DNA of 64,000 nucleotides. Origin: an uncultured Dokdonia sp. Lineage in GTDB: Bacteria > Bacteroidota > Bacteroidia > Flavobacteriales > Flavobacteriaceae. Each line of letters begins with the position of its first letter. Within the stretch, counting starts at the first letter, position 1. A program made the translations under genes and the position numbers. The notes under the pieces were generated by a model. That model was not told the DNA's origin and did no database searches. It saw only the letters and a program-made list of their open reading frames with translations. The stretch is from contig NZ_CANLNH010000006.1 in assembly GCF_947492535.1 (NCBI RefSeq), positions 225,636-289,635 of the forward strand, written 5' to 3'. Below, piece by piece: positions 27,788-36,756 of this stretch.

Positions 27788-28058
27788 ACTATTATTTTTT
27801 AATAAATTATATAAAGATGTATTTCTATATGTAAAAAATAAACAACCACAATATTCTTGCCATGGTTGAATTATTCTTCTTCTATTTTCAAATATATCTC
27901 AATACCTATACACTAAAAAGCTAATTATGTACATCTTATATAATTAATTTGCTTTTTTATGAAGAAAAATAATAGGGAGAAATAAGTAAAAGTAAACGCT
28001 TATGTAGTATAAAGAATATTATTTCTAGAACTATATTAGCAAACTATTTACGATACAT

Positions 28059-29372
28059 ATGACTTTAGAACTAAAAATGCCATTATCTCAAAAATACCTT
28101 TGGCGATTTGTACTACTCTTTTTGCTGTTTTTTTGCTTCCCTTATGATATGACTTACGGGATGACATATGCTTTAGAAGATTGGCATCTATGGGATACTC
28201 CCATTTTTTGGTTAGCTGATGTATTATTTAATTGGGAATTAAGCATAGATACACGTTACATAGGTTTTGATTCAAGATATGAAGTGGTACGTTATACTCT
28301 TTGTTTCCTTTTGGCAAATCTTGGCACTCTTATCTGGTTATTGATAGATTATAAGTATAAAACTTCATACAATCAAAAACTCAAAAATTTGGTGCAAACC
28401 ATTTTACGATATCATATTGCTTTTATTATTCTTACGTATGGGCTATCAAAAGTAGTTGATATTCAGTTTGGAGTGATGAGTATGGATACCTTAGATAAAA
28501 ACATAGGAAATTCGTCAGCCATGGGGTTTATGTGGGACTTTTTTAGTTACTCACAAACTGTGACACGTTTTTCGGGATGGCTTGAAGTGATAGGAGGGGT
28601 GCTTTTGTTTTTTAGAAGAACTACATTTTTAGGATTGACCCTGTTAGTTATAGTCATGGCAAATGTTGTCATTTTTGACATAGGGTATAATGTTTCAGTT
28701 ACGATTTATGCTATATATATATTAGTACTTATATTGATACTCTTAAGTGATCAATTTGTTAGTATATACAACTATTTGATATTGAATAAAACGACAACTC
28801 CTGTTCGTTATAAACGCTTATTTGTAAACGATAAAACGTATGCAAGAGCCAAAATTTTCAAAATAGCACTTTTACTTGTTATGTCATCTTTATTCTTTTA
28901 TCAGTTTAGTACCTATGCTAATCTTATGAAAAAAGACCAATCTTGGTTTACAAACAAACAAACAGTGGAAACTTTTATTCGAAATGGGGATACTATCTCA
29001 AATGATACGGACGAAAAGCGATGGAAAGAAATTAATTTTAATACAACTAATGTATATCCAAATAGTTTTGAAATCATATATCATACTAAAAAAACAGAAC
29101 GATTAGCTTTTACAATAGATACACTTACGAAAACACTTAATTATAGTGATTTTATAGATCCAACACCTCAATATGAACTTTTCTCAAAAATAGATGACAG
29201 TATAGAAAAGAATAGAACTTGGAAATCATTGAAATATTCTAAACGAGGCGATACAGCTACTGTCTGGACTGGTATTTTTAAAAAAGATACACTTCATATA
29301 GAAACATCTGTGAAGCGTCTAGAAGATTATCCGCTCATGAAACGCCGTGGTCGTTGGTTATTTGATTTATAA
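28059..29372 (+). CDS. DoxX-like polytopic membrane protein
   Basis: A 437-residue inner membrane protein. One helix near residues 11-24, a long loop, then a helical bundle from about 80 to 235 whose core (RYHIAFIILTYGLSKV, SGWLEVIGGVLLFFRR) resembles DoxX-type four-helix proteins, a further helix near 270, and a soluble C-terminal domain of about 140 residues. The function is unknown; DoxX-like proteins have been linked to oxidoreductase complexes, but nothing here proves that. Confidence 0.7.
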   Translation: MTLELKMPLSQKYLWRFVLLFLLFFCFPYDMTYGMTYALEDWHLWDTPIFWLADVLFNWELSIDTRYIGFDSRYEVVRYTLCFLLANLGTLIWLLIDYKYKTSYNQKLKNLVQTILRYHIAFIILTYGLSKVVDIQFGVMSMDTLDKNIGNSSAMGFMWDFFSYSQTVTRFSGWLEVIGGVLLFFRRTTFLGLTLLVIVMANVVIFDIGYNVSVTIYAIYILVLILILLSDQFVSIYNYLILNKTTTPVRYKRLFVNDKTYARAKIFKIALLLVMSSLFFYQFSTYANLMKKDQSWFTNKQTVETFIRNGDTISNDTDEKRWKEINFNTTNVYPNSFEIIYHTKKTERLAFTIDTLTKTLNYSDFIDPTPQYELFSKIDDSIEKNRTWKSLKYSKRGDTATVWTGIFKKDTLHIETSVKRLEDYPLMKRRGRWLFDL

Positions 29373-29489
29373 TTATTTTTAAAACACTCTTTTATATGCG
29401 CTATTATACCTGACCTGCGTTTTTTCAGGAGAGGTTATGTTGTTTTGGTATGATTAGGTAAATGATTAAAAGAGTTTAAAATCTTTTTA

Positions 29490-29505
29490 CGCTTTCGCGA
29501 AAGCG
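29490..29505. repeat. 16-bp palindrome CGCTTTCGCGAAAGCG
   Basis: Perfect copy in the 260-bp spacer between the DoxX-like gene and the convergent gene at 29633. Confidence 0.9.
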
Positions 29506-29632
29506 TATTTAAAAGTATACCCGTCTTTTATAGATTACGATCTTTTATTTCTTAAGTATAGGGAAGCAAATACAGACACATAACGAAGGGATTTCCTGTA
29601 TAATAACAGTTGTTATTGCAAAAGGAACAAGC

Positions 29633-30043
29633 TTATTTATTTCTAGTAGAAACTTCTTTATGAGTCCACTTGATAGCATCATCTAGATTGCTAAAATCCT
29701 TAAGTGGTTTTGTCGAAAAATGTTTTTCAATTTCAACAGATTTCTTTGTGATATCATTGTAACAAACAGCGCCGTAATCAATAAAATTTTCAAAGTTATT
29801 GAAGGGACATTCTTTATAATCCATTGGAACGATACTATGAGAATAGATTCTATTTGATATGTAAGAGAATAATTCTTTTTCTTTATAATATTTAGATACA
29901 ACCGGGATTACATCATTAAGTTTGTCTATGGTCAAAACGGTTCCTTCTTTTATTTCTGAAACAATATAATTTTTATAGAAATAAAATGTTCCTAAGTCCA
30001 CTTCGAACTTATCTAGGAATGCTTCTTTATCTATTGTTGTCAT
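29633..30043 (-). CDS. Small cytoplasmic protein, STAS/SpoIIAA-like fold suspected
   Basis: A 136-residue protein from ATG 30041-30043; an upstream ATG (30124) would add 27 residues of basic hydrophobic sequence with less typical composition. The pattern of an early strand pair (FYFYKNYIVSEIKEGTVL), a middle ISNRIYSHSIVPMDYKE and the closing FSNLDDAIKWTHKEV resembles small STAS/SEC14-like proteins common in Flavobacteria, but this is weak. Function unknown. Confidence 0.55.
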   Translation of the reverse strand: MTTIDKEAFLDKFEVDLGTFYFYKNYIVSEIKEGTVLTIDKLNDVIPVVSKYYKEKELFSYISNRIYSHSIVPMDYKECPFNNFENFIDYGAVCYNDITKKSVEIEKHFSTKPLKDFSNLDDAIKWTHKEVSTRNK

Positions 30044-30356
30044 TACTAATAATTTTGGTAGTAGTCGAAATATTTTAATTTCATTACTCCGTATGTACTT
30101 AGTTATAAAATGTTTAACAAACATACATTCATTTTAAAAAGCAATTGGGCACACAATTATAATGAAGTTCTACAGCGTTCATGAGTACCTATTTGTCAAG
30201 TAGGAGAGGAGTGATACATACGCTTTTTAGGATGCTATTCTGTCCAAAACGCAGTCGATAGAATAGGAACGAAGTAGAAATGTGTATGGAATGATTCGTA
30301 CTAAATTTAACCTGATTTAATTCCTTTTTAGCCTGTTTTGTATTAATAACATATAC

Positions 30357-31463
30357 ATGTTATTTTATTTTATCATCTTTATAAACGGTGTGCTAACTAT
30401 TAAACTAAATAAAACCGACTATCTTTTCATAGGTATATATGCAGTCATTTTTTGTTTGCTCAATATCTATGATTACGTAGTTAATTATGACATTACGAAA
30501 TATATTTTCTCAGACGGTCGTACGATACAAAATATATCACCGCCACTAAAAGGATATATAATAGCCATACCCGTAGAATTAGCAGCTACTTTTATAGTTG
30601 TTTTTCTCTTCTTTTTATGGATTATTCCCAAATTTTTAATTAAAAAGAAAAACTATTTTCTATTTTTCACATTAGCTATCTTTATCGCTACAACGTTTGG
30701 AGTCATTGTATTTACAACTTGGCATTGGTCAGAAAATAAACCATGGGAAACGTATCCAAAATTATTTACTGTATTATTAAATGGACTAGGATTAAGTGCT
30801 GAAAATGCAGGCTTACCCTTAGGAATATTATTGGCCAAAAAGTATTATGAAAGTCAATTGCATATTGTTCAGATTCAAAAACAACAACAAGAAAGCGAAT
30901 TAAAATTATTACAGGCGCAGTTAAATCCTCATTTTTTATTTAATAACCTAAATACCCTAGATGCATTAATAGAAGATAGATCAAAAAAAGCAAAACAATA
31001 CATTCAGAACTTATCCTCTCTGTATAGGTATTTAATTGAATCTAAAGATGAAGAAATTGTAAGCTTAGAAAAAGAGATAGAAATGATTCGGCATTATTTC
31101 TATCTTATTGAAACTCGTTTTGGAAATACGTATAGGTTTAACATTTCAGAATATATAGACACAAGTAATAATAAATATCTCCCCACAGGAGCGTTACAAA
31201 TACTTGTAGAAAATGTTGTAAAACATAATAAAACGACAAATGAAAATCCTATTGTTACAAGTATTGATGTCAAAAAGGAAGAAATAACAATAATAAATAC
31301 AAAGACAAACACCATAAATAATGAAGTATCCTTTGGAACAGGGCTTCAAAATTTGAAAGAACGTTACCTCTTAATTTTTGATAAAACAATAGACATCAAA
31401 GAAAGTGAAGAAGAATTCAAAGTGACCATTCCGATTATTACACTTACGAAATATGACAGATAG
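30357..31463 (+). CDS. LytS-type histidine kinase
   Basis: A 368-residue kinase with four membrane helices in the first 160 residues and a cytoplasmic His_kinase domain: LNPHFLFNNLNTLDALI with His192 as phosphoacceptor, N-box LQILVENVVKHN, and G-box FGTGLQNLKERYLL. No extra sensor domain is present. Its stop is 3 bp before the LytTR regulator, forming a two-gene operon. Confidence 0.9.
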   Translation: MLFYFIIFINGVLTIKLNKTDYLFIGIYAVIFCLLNIYDYVVNYDITKYIFSDGRTIQNISPPLKGYIIAIPVELAATFIVVFLFFLWIIPKFLIKKKNYFLFFTLAIFIATTFGVIVFTTWHWSENKPWETYPKLFTVLLNGLGLSAENAGLPLGILLAKKYYESQLHIVQIQKQQQESELKLLQAQLNPHFLFNNLNTLDALIEDRSKKAKQYIQNLSSLYRYLIESKDEEIVSLEKEIEMIRHYFYLIETRFGNTYRFNISEYIDTSNNKYLPTGALQILVENVVKHNKTTNENPIVTSIDVKKEEITIINTKTNTINNEVSFGTGLQNLKERYLLIFDKTIDIKESEEEFKVTIPIITLTKYDR

Positions 31464-31466
31464 CAT

Positions 31467-32231
31467 ATGAATATATTAATTCTAGAAGATGAAATACCAG
31501 CTTATGAAAAACTCTCTGAGCATTTAGAAGCCTATTTTAGTGAATCTTATACGTTTGATTGGTGTCGTACTATCGTTGAAGCAAAAGAACGATTAACCAA
31601 TCAAAATAAGTACGATATTATATTTTCTGACATTGAATTATTAGATGGAATAGCTATAGAATTGTTTAAGGAACTAAAAATAGAGTGTCCTATCATCTTT
31701 TGTACTGCGTATCATAAATATTTGTTAGATGCATTTAAAAGTAATGGGATTGCCTATATTTTAAAACCATATGCTCAAGAAGATATCACCAAGGCCTTAC
31801 AGAAATATAATACTCTTTTTAATAGCGCATCAGACTATCAAATAAATGATACCGTTTTAAAATATATAACTTCTGCATTATCTCAGGATACCCATTATAA
31901 ATCACGTTTCATTATTAAAACTCCAAAAGGAATACACCTATTGTCTACACAGGATATTAGTTATATAGAAGCTTCAGGGACATTCTGTAAATTGGTAGAC
32001 GATAAGGGAGGATCACATTTGCTTTCTCAGAGCATTACATCACTTAATGAAACGCTTGATCCAAAAAAATTTTTCAGGATTAACCGGAGTCGGATTATTA
32101 ACATTAGTCATATCGTACGTATGGATACTTACTTTAAAAATAGACTTTTGCTTCAAATGCGAGGGAGTAAAGAAAAAATGATGACAAGTTCTAGTGTTAC
32201 AGCAAAATTTAGGATTTGGCTAGATTCATAA
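31467..32231 (+). CDS. LytTR-family response regulator
   Basis: A 254-residue regulator with receiver domain (EDE acidic patch, phosphoacceptor Asp55 in FSDIELLDG, KPYAQED) and a C-terminal LytTR domain from about residue 150 (YIEASGTFCKLVDDKGG, FFRINRSRIINIS). It is the partner of the kinase directly upstream. The DUF4097-like gene 149 bp downstream is a plausible target but I found no convincing LytTR box there. Confidence 0.9.
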   Translation: MNILILEDEIPAYEKLSEHLEAYFSESYTFDWCRTIVEAKERLTNQNKYDIIFSDIELLDGIAIELFKELKIECPIIFCTAYHKYLLDAFKSNGIAYILKPYAQEDITKALQKYNTLFNSASDYQINDTVLKYITSALSQDTHYKSRFIIKTPKGIHLLSTQDISYIEASGTFCKLVDDKGGSHLLSQSITSLNETLDPKKFFRINRSRIINISHIVRMDTYFKNRLLLQMRGSKEKMMTSSSVTAKFRIWLDS

Positions 32232-32380
32232 CCTTCTAAAATTCTCTCTGATATTTTAACCCATTTCATTGTATTTATGCCTTAACTCATTCAAATCAGC
32301 TTTTTTCAGTTGGTTTTTGCATTCATATTTGTAGCGTATAACAATACCTACATTAAAGTACGGTGTAAAATAAGAACCAA

Positions 32381-33139
32381 ATGAAAAAAATAATTCTACT
32401 CGCAATCATAGCAATGGGTTTTCAATTAAAAGCACAAAGAGCTATTGAAAAGAAAATCCCAATAGACAACGCAACAAACATATCTATTGATTTTCCATAT
32501 GCAAGTTCTATTGATATCAACACCTGGGAAAAAAATGAGGTATATATAAAAGCAACTGTTACGATTGATGATGGTAAACGTAATGATCATTTTGAATTTG
32601 AAATCAAAAAACGACTAAATACGGTATATATAGAGGCCTCTTATGGCAAATTATTAAAAAAGGAAAAAGGGTTCTTTCGTTTTTTATCAAATAAAGATGC
32701 GAGTACTATTATTAAAATAGGTAATGAAGAAAATGGCAATCAAAACAGTGTGAATGGTATTTCTATAAAGACTGTGTATACAATGTATGTCCCACAAAAT
32801 TTGAATGTAGAATTAAATAGCAAATCAGCTAATGTCACTATACCTATATTTTATGGAAATTTAGTTACGGATATTATTAGTGGAAATATTCAGGTAGGAA
32901 CTCACCAGGGAGATATGACATTAAAAACAGTGAGTGGAAGTATTACTATAAAAATTGATGATACAGACAGTATAGATGCAAAAACTACATTGGGTAACAT
33001 TTTTAAAAAAGGTAAAATTCCTGAACTCATTATTGGTGAAAAAATAGTAGGAAGTTTTGCTACGAGGAATTTAAATACTGGAAATCATTCTATCATTCTT
33101 ACAACCATTAGTGGAGATATTCATTTAAGTGATGAATGA
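32381..33139 (+). CDS. DUF4097/adhesin-like exported beta-helix protein
   Basis: A 252-residue protein with a signal peptide ending QLKAQ, then a right-handed beta-helix-like domain typical of DUF4097 or GIN-type putative adhesins: ISIDFPYASSIDINTWEKNE at the start and repeats such as LVTDIISGNIQVGTHQGDM, LKTVSGSITIKI and LTTISGDIHLSDE. Such proteins are often encoded next to sensor kinases and respond to envelope state. A near-consensus -7 box (CATATTTG) is at 32324-32331. Confidence 0.8.
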   Translation: MKKIILLAIIAMGFQLKAQRAIEKKIPIDNATNISIDFPYASSIDINTWEKNEVYIKATVTIDDGKRNDHFEFEIKKRLNTVYIEASYGKLLKKEKGFFRFLSNKDASTIIKIGNEENGNQNSVNGISIKTVYTMYVPQNLNVELNSKSANVTIPIFYGNLVTDIISGNIQVGTHQGDMTLKTVSGSITIKIDDTDSIDAKTTLGNIFKKGKIPELIIGEKIVGSFATRNLNTGNHSIILTTISGDIHLSDE

Positions 33140-33237
33140 TTATAAAAAGGATTAAGTGCTAGATAGTGGCTATTTTATGCATTATCAAGCTCAGTTAACA
33201 TGTCACTTTATATATGTAAGGTTATTCATATGTAAAA

Positions 33238-33394
33238 TTGCTTGGGTAAAAAGCTATTACAAGCAATATCTTTTTTTGTTTTTTTTTCTTCTCAAAAGTT
33301 TCTTCTACAACTGTAATAGAATACACTTTGCTCGAAGCGACGATTTGCGTTGGTTTTAGGAAAGGGGGAGGAGATATGGTAATGTGTATACAAT
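33238..33394. repeat. Intergenic repeat, copy 1 of 2
   Basis: Starts ATTGCTTGGGTAAAAAGC, contains a T-rich tract followed by CTTCTCAAAA, then TTTGCTCGAAGCGACGAT, and ends GTAATGTGTATACAATG. The same blocks in order are at 39964-40105; the terminal block alone also occurs near 30251-30297 (GAACGAAGTAGAAATGTGTA). Confidence 0.65.
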
Positions 33395-33483
33395 GAGTTA
33401 TAATTATTTACCACTTGAAGCATTGACTTTTTACAAATAACTAAAAAAATTAATCCTATCCTTTTTAATCTGAACAGTACAAT

Positions 33484-33533
33484 AAAAAACTCAGGGAAAA
33501 CCCTGAGTTTTTTATTTCAGGGAATCCCCTGAG
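33484..33533 (+). terminator. Terminator hairpin plus second related hairpin (attenuator-like)
   Basis: First hairpin AAAAAACTCAGGG / CCCTGAGTTTTTT (33484-33513), a canonical terminator. A second, TCAGGG / CCCTGA (33517-33532), follows at once. The middle arms could also pair with each other. The pair is 57 bp before the gene at 33590 and over 340 bp after the last gene upstream. Confidence 0.6.
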
Positions 33534-33589
33534 AAATTCACCATGACTTCTTTAGACCTTGCGAAGGTGAATGCAATCAAAGGAAAATC

Positions 33590-34387
33590 ATGAAAAATCA
33601 CATATTTAAATTAGTTATAGGAGCACTACTTGGTTTGACCTTTCAAACCTGTGCGCAACAGCCTGAAGAATCAACAAATGGAATCATAGCCTCCAAAGAC
33701 GGTTACGAACTGACCGAAAAGCACTTTGCGGACTATTTGACAGCGCTGCATGACTATGAGGTGGAAACGGGTGACCGACATCAAGCCGAAACGATCATCA
33801 AAGCAGAACTGAAGACGGCCTTTTTAGAAGACCCCAAAAACATTCTAAAAGAGCTAAATACTCTTTCAACTACGGATGTACCCGTGCCGGAACTACCAAT
33901 ACCTAGTTCAAATAGAACCTTATCGTTTTTGGCACAAGGTCATAAAGTGGTACGTCAAAAACTGAACGGCGATATTGGACAAATGCAGTTCAATAACCAA
34001 GCGGTCAACGACTTTAGAACCTTTATGGCCAACTCAAGAATGATTGCTACGAGTTCTCGTGGTGGTGGAGGCGGAGGTGTAAGTACAAATAACCAAATAC
34101 AATTTTGTGCAGATGGCAGCTATGTCGAATACCGGTCTGCACATTTGGGAGTAACCGCACCCGGTATTGAGGCGAGTGGGTATGACGAGGACACCATTCC
34201 TGGATATTGGGAAGTAGCCTCCCTTCCCAATGGTATGCTTATCATCCTATTTTACAGCACTCATCCTTTAATGTTAGAAGACTCCCTAAACGGCTTACTA
34301 CCCTTACCCGTAGCGCAATATGCAACTGATTTTGTGACCCTGCCCAATGGCGATGGGTATCGCAGAAATATAAACTATTGTAACTAA
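33590..34387 (+). CDS. Exported protein of unknown function, GC-richer than its surroundings
   Basis: A 265-residue protein with a signal peptide/lipobox-like N-terminus (LTFQTCAQQ). It has a helical first half (YLTALHDYEVETGD, HQAETIIKAELKTAF), a Gly run (RGGGGGGV) near residue 160 and a beta C-terminal half with FCADGSYVEYRSAH. No family recognised. Base composition is distinctly higher in GC (about 50% over much of it, against about a third around it), suggesting acquisition from another source. The BspA-like gene follows by 24 bp. Confidence 0.65.
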   Translation: MKNHIFKLVIGALLGLTFQTCAQQPEESTNGIIASKDGYELTEKHFADYLTALHDYEVETGDRHQAETIIKAELKTAFLEDPKNILKELNTLSTTDVPVPELPIPSSNRTLSFLAQGHKVVRQKLNGDIGQMQFNNQAVNDFRTFMANSRMIATSSRGGGGGGVSTNNQIQFCADGSYVEYRSAHLGVTAPGIEASGYDEDTIPGYWEVASLPNGMLIILFYSTHPLMLEDSLNGLLPLPVAQYATDFVTLPNGDGYRRNINYCN

Positions 34388-34411
34388 CCACAACCTTTAA
34401 AAAACAGTATT

Positions 34412-36028
34412 ATGAAAACCGTAGTAAAATTAACTCTTGTCTTTTTATGCATGTTTGCTTTTCAATCATGTAGTGAAGATGAAGAACTAGTGGGGGAAGA
34501 ACAAAACACTGCACCTGAAATTAATGATCAAAGTTTTACTGTAGCAGAAAATATAGCCGATAATGAAGCTATAGGTATCATTGAAGCTACAGATGTAGAT
34601 GGTGACAACTTAAACTTTACTATAGGCGGCCCAGATGCTACACTTTTTGAGATTAATAATGATGGAGTATTGAGTTTAGAAGACAACCAGCAATTAGATT
34701 TTGAAACTGCTACAAATCATACCCTTACGATTACTGTAAGTGATGGAATGACAAGCGCTCAAGCCACACTTTCACTTACCGTAATAGATGTTGACGACAC
34801 TTCTTTTATAACGAAATGGGTTACAGAGTTTAGTAACGAAACAATAACCATAATTACCAGAGCAAATGAGTATACATACAATTATACCATAGATTGGGGT
34901 GATGGCACCATACAATCTGGAAGAACAGGAGATGTGGCTCACGTCTATGAAACAGCAGGTAGTCATATGATAAGTATACGTGGAGATTTTCCAGCTATTC
35001 ATATGTTTCCAAATGATGATGGAAGAGAACAAATACGTAGTGTGGAACAGTGGGGAACTATTGAGTGGCAAACGATGGAAGAAGCTTTCATTGCTGCAGA
35101 AAGATTAGATATAAATGCTACAGATATACCTAATCTAAGTCAAGCAGAAAGTTTGAGGGCTATGTTTGCCTTTGTTGGAGAACTTACTGTGAATAGTAGT
35201 ATAAATAATTGGGATGTAAGTACTATTACAGATATGGGTGCTCTTTTCTCAATTTCTTCATTTAATGGCGATATCAGTAATTGGGATGTGAGTAGTGTTA
35301 CAAATATGGGTAATATGTTCAATGCTTCTTCATTTAACCAAAACATTAGTAACTGGGATGTAAGCAACGTAATTAATATGAGTAATATGTTCAATGAATC
35401 TGATTTCAATCAAGATATTAGTGGTTGGAATGTAAACAATGTTGGCAATATGACCTCGATGTTTAGGAATTCCTCTTTCAACCAAGATATAAGCGACTGG
35501 GATGTGGTTAATGTCACTGATATGTCTGGTATGTTTAATAACTCAATATTTAACAAAGATATCAGTGGATGGAATGTTAGTAATGTAACTACTATGTTGA
35601 GTATGTTCAGAAATTCGGTCTTCAATCAGGATATTAGCGGTTGGAATGTGAGTAACGTAACTATTATGCTTTCAATGTTCGAAGATTCTTCATTTGACCA
35701 AGACATTAGTGATTGGAATGTTAGTAATGTTACTGATATGGTAGATATGTTTGAAGACTCTCTATTCAATCAAAACATAAGCGAATGGAATGTGAATAAT
35801 GTAACACGTATGTTAAATATGTTTGCTAACTCTCAATTCAACCAAGATATCAGTAATTGGAATGTAAGTGAGGTAGTAACTATGGAGAGTATGTTCGAGA
35901 ATTCTCCATTTAACCAAGATATCAGCAGTTGGAATGTAGTTAATGTAACAGAATGTTCTAATTTTTCACTTGACGCACCACTAGCAGCAGACAACACCCC
36001 AAATTTCACCAATTGTGACCCTAATTAA
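34412..36028 (+). CDS. BspA-type (DUF285) repeat lipoprotein with cadherin-like domain
   Basis: A 538-residue lipoprotein (lipobox AFQSCSE). Residues about 30-130 form a cadherin-like domain (IGIIEATDVDGDNLNF, FETATNHTLTITVSDG), followed by a PKD-like WGDGTIQSGRTGDVAHVYE stretch. From about residue 255 there are about eleven 24-residue DUF285 repeats of the form MF..S.FNQDISGWNVSNVT, the BspA-like leucine-rich repeat of surface adhesins. The last copy passes into an acidic C-terminus; no T9SS tail is seen. Likely a surface adhesin or binding protein. Confidence 0.88.
   Translation: MKTVVKLTLVFLCMFAFQSCSEDEELVGEEQNTAPEINDQSFTVAENIADNEAIGIIEATDVDGDNLNFTIGGPDATLFEINNDGVLSLEDNQQLDFETATNHTLTITVSDGMTSAQATLSLTVIDVDDTSFITKWVTEFSNETITIITRANEYTYNYTIDWGDGTIQSGRTGDVAHVYETAGSHMISIRGDFPAIHMFPNDDGREQIRSVEQWGTIEWQTMEEAFIAAERLDINATDIPNLSQAESLRAMFAFVGELTVNSSINNWDVSTITDMGALFSISSFNGDISNWDVSSVTNMGNMFNASSFNQNISNWDVSNVINMSNMFNESDFNQDISGWNVNNVGNMTSMFRNSSFNQDISDWDVVNVTDMSGMFNNSIFNKDISGWNVSNVTTMLSMFRNSVFNQDISGWNVSNVTIMLSMFEDSSFDQDISDWNVSNVTDMVDMFEDSLFNQNISEWNVNNVTRMLNMFANSQFNQDISNWNVSEVVTMESMFENSPFNQDISSWNVVNVTECSNFSLDAPLAADNTPNFTNCDPN
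35240..35960 (+). repeat. 72-bp tandem coding repeats (DUF285)
   Basis: About ten consecutive 72-bp units coding for FNQDIS-WNVSNVT-M-MF; diverged at third positions, so not very recent. Confidence 0.8.
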
Positions 36029-36104
36029 GTAGATCAACCTGACAATTGACATGGGTGATATATCCATAAATAAAATAAGTTTAATCCTTTAAAAAGTAGA
36101 AATC

Positions 36105-36566
36105 ATGAAAACAATTTTAAAAATTATTGTATTAACTATACTGTTCGTAAATACGGGTGTGTATAGCCAAAATGAGTATTATGAATTAAGCGATACAGCA
36201 TACACTAAAATTTTAAAATCAAAAGACAAAAAGGAAATCACATTAGAGGACGGTAGTTTGGCTTACCTAATGAATTTTCAAGAAATTGCTCGGGTTTCAG
36301 CAATTAGCCCAGAAGTATTAAAGGCTTTGAATGAGTATTATTGCTCACTTCCGTTAGCGCCAGGTGATTTATGCGAAGGTAATTGTAGAGATTGTCCACA
36401 AGGGTATTTTTGTGGATACATTGAACGACCAAGTATACAACTATATTCAGAGATGTTTAAAAACCAAAAAACACCTACAATAAAAGGAATAAGCAAAAAC
36501 ATAGCCGATAATTATTTTGTGGTACGTAAACCTGTGAAAAAGTGTATTGCATTGCCAAATAGATAA
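36105..36566 (+). CDS. Exported Cys-containing protein of unknown function
   Basis: A 153-residue protein with a signal peptide ending GVYSQ. A Cys cluster lies in the middle (YYCSLPLAPGDLCEGNCRDC then YFCGY), with one more Cys near the C-terminus (KKCIALPNR), suggesting disulfides or metal binding. No family recognised. It follows the BspA-like gene by 76 bp. Confidence 0.65.
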   Translation: MKTILKIIVLTILFVNTGVYSQNEYYELSDTAYTKILKSKDKKEITLEDGSLAYLMNFQEIARVSAISPEVLKALNEYYCSLPLAPGDLCEGNCRDCPQGYFCGYIERPSIQLYSEMFKNQKTPTIKGISKNIADNYFVVRKPVKKCIALPNR

Positions 36567-36684
36567 GTCATTTCGAGTGAATTTTTCAGATAGGAGAGTT
36601 CTTGATATGATGCATTTATGTCACATTACTCGAGCTTACCGAGGTAAAATAAATTTAAAAACAGTACATAAAACGCAGTAACTA

Positions 36685-36692
36685 TAATTTTG
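36685..36692 (+). promoter_or_regulatory. Putative -7 box TAATTTTG for the TPR-kinase operon
   Basis: Exact TAnnTTTG match. It would give a leader of about 55 nt that holds a GGGTAGCTA / TAGCTGCCC hairpin at 36706-36734, just before the kinase gene. Confidence 0.45.
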
Positions 36693-36756
36693 TATATTGA
36701 AAAACGGGTAGCTAGGTGTTTGGCTTAGCTGCCCTTAACACAACAACAACCAACCC

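Larger units (their letters stand above)
33140..33589. other. 450-bp intergenic region with repeat copy and attenuator-like hairpins
   Basis: Contains a repeat copy (33238-33394) also found at 39964-40105 and two neighbouring hairpins at 33484-33533. No convincing gene: the only open frame is low-complexity and starts with TTG. Confidence 0.5.

Noticed and set aside
33156..33359. 67-codon open frame in the 33.1-33.6 kb spacer
   Set aside because: TTG start, runs of Phe from a T-tract, and it lies in an intergenic repeat that also occurs at 39964.
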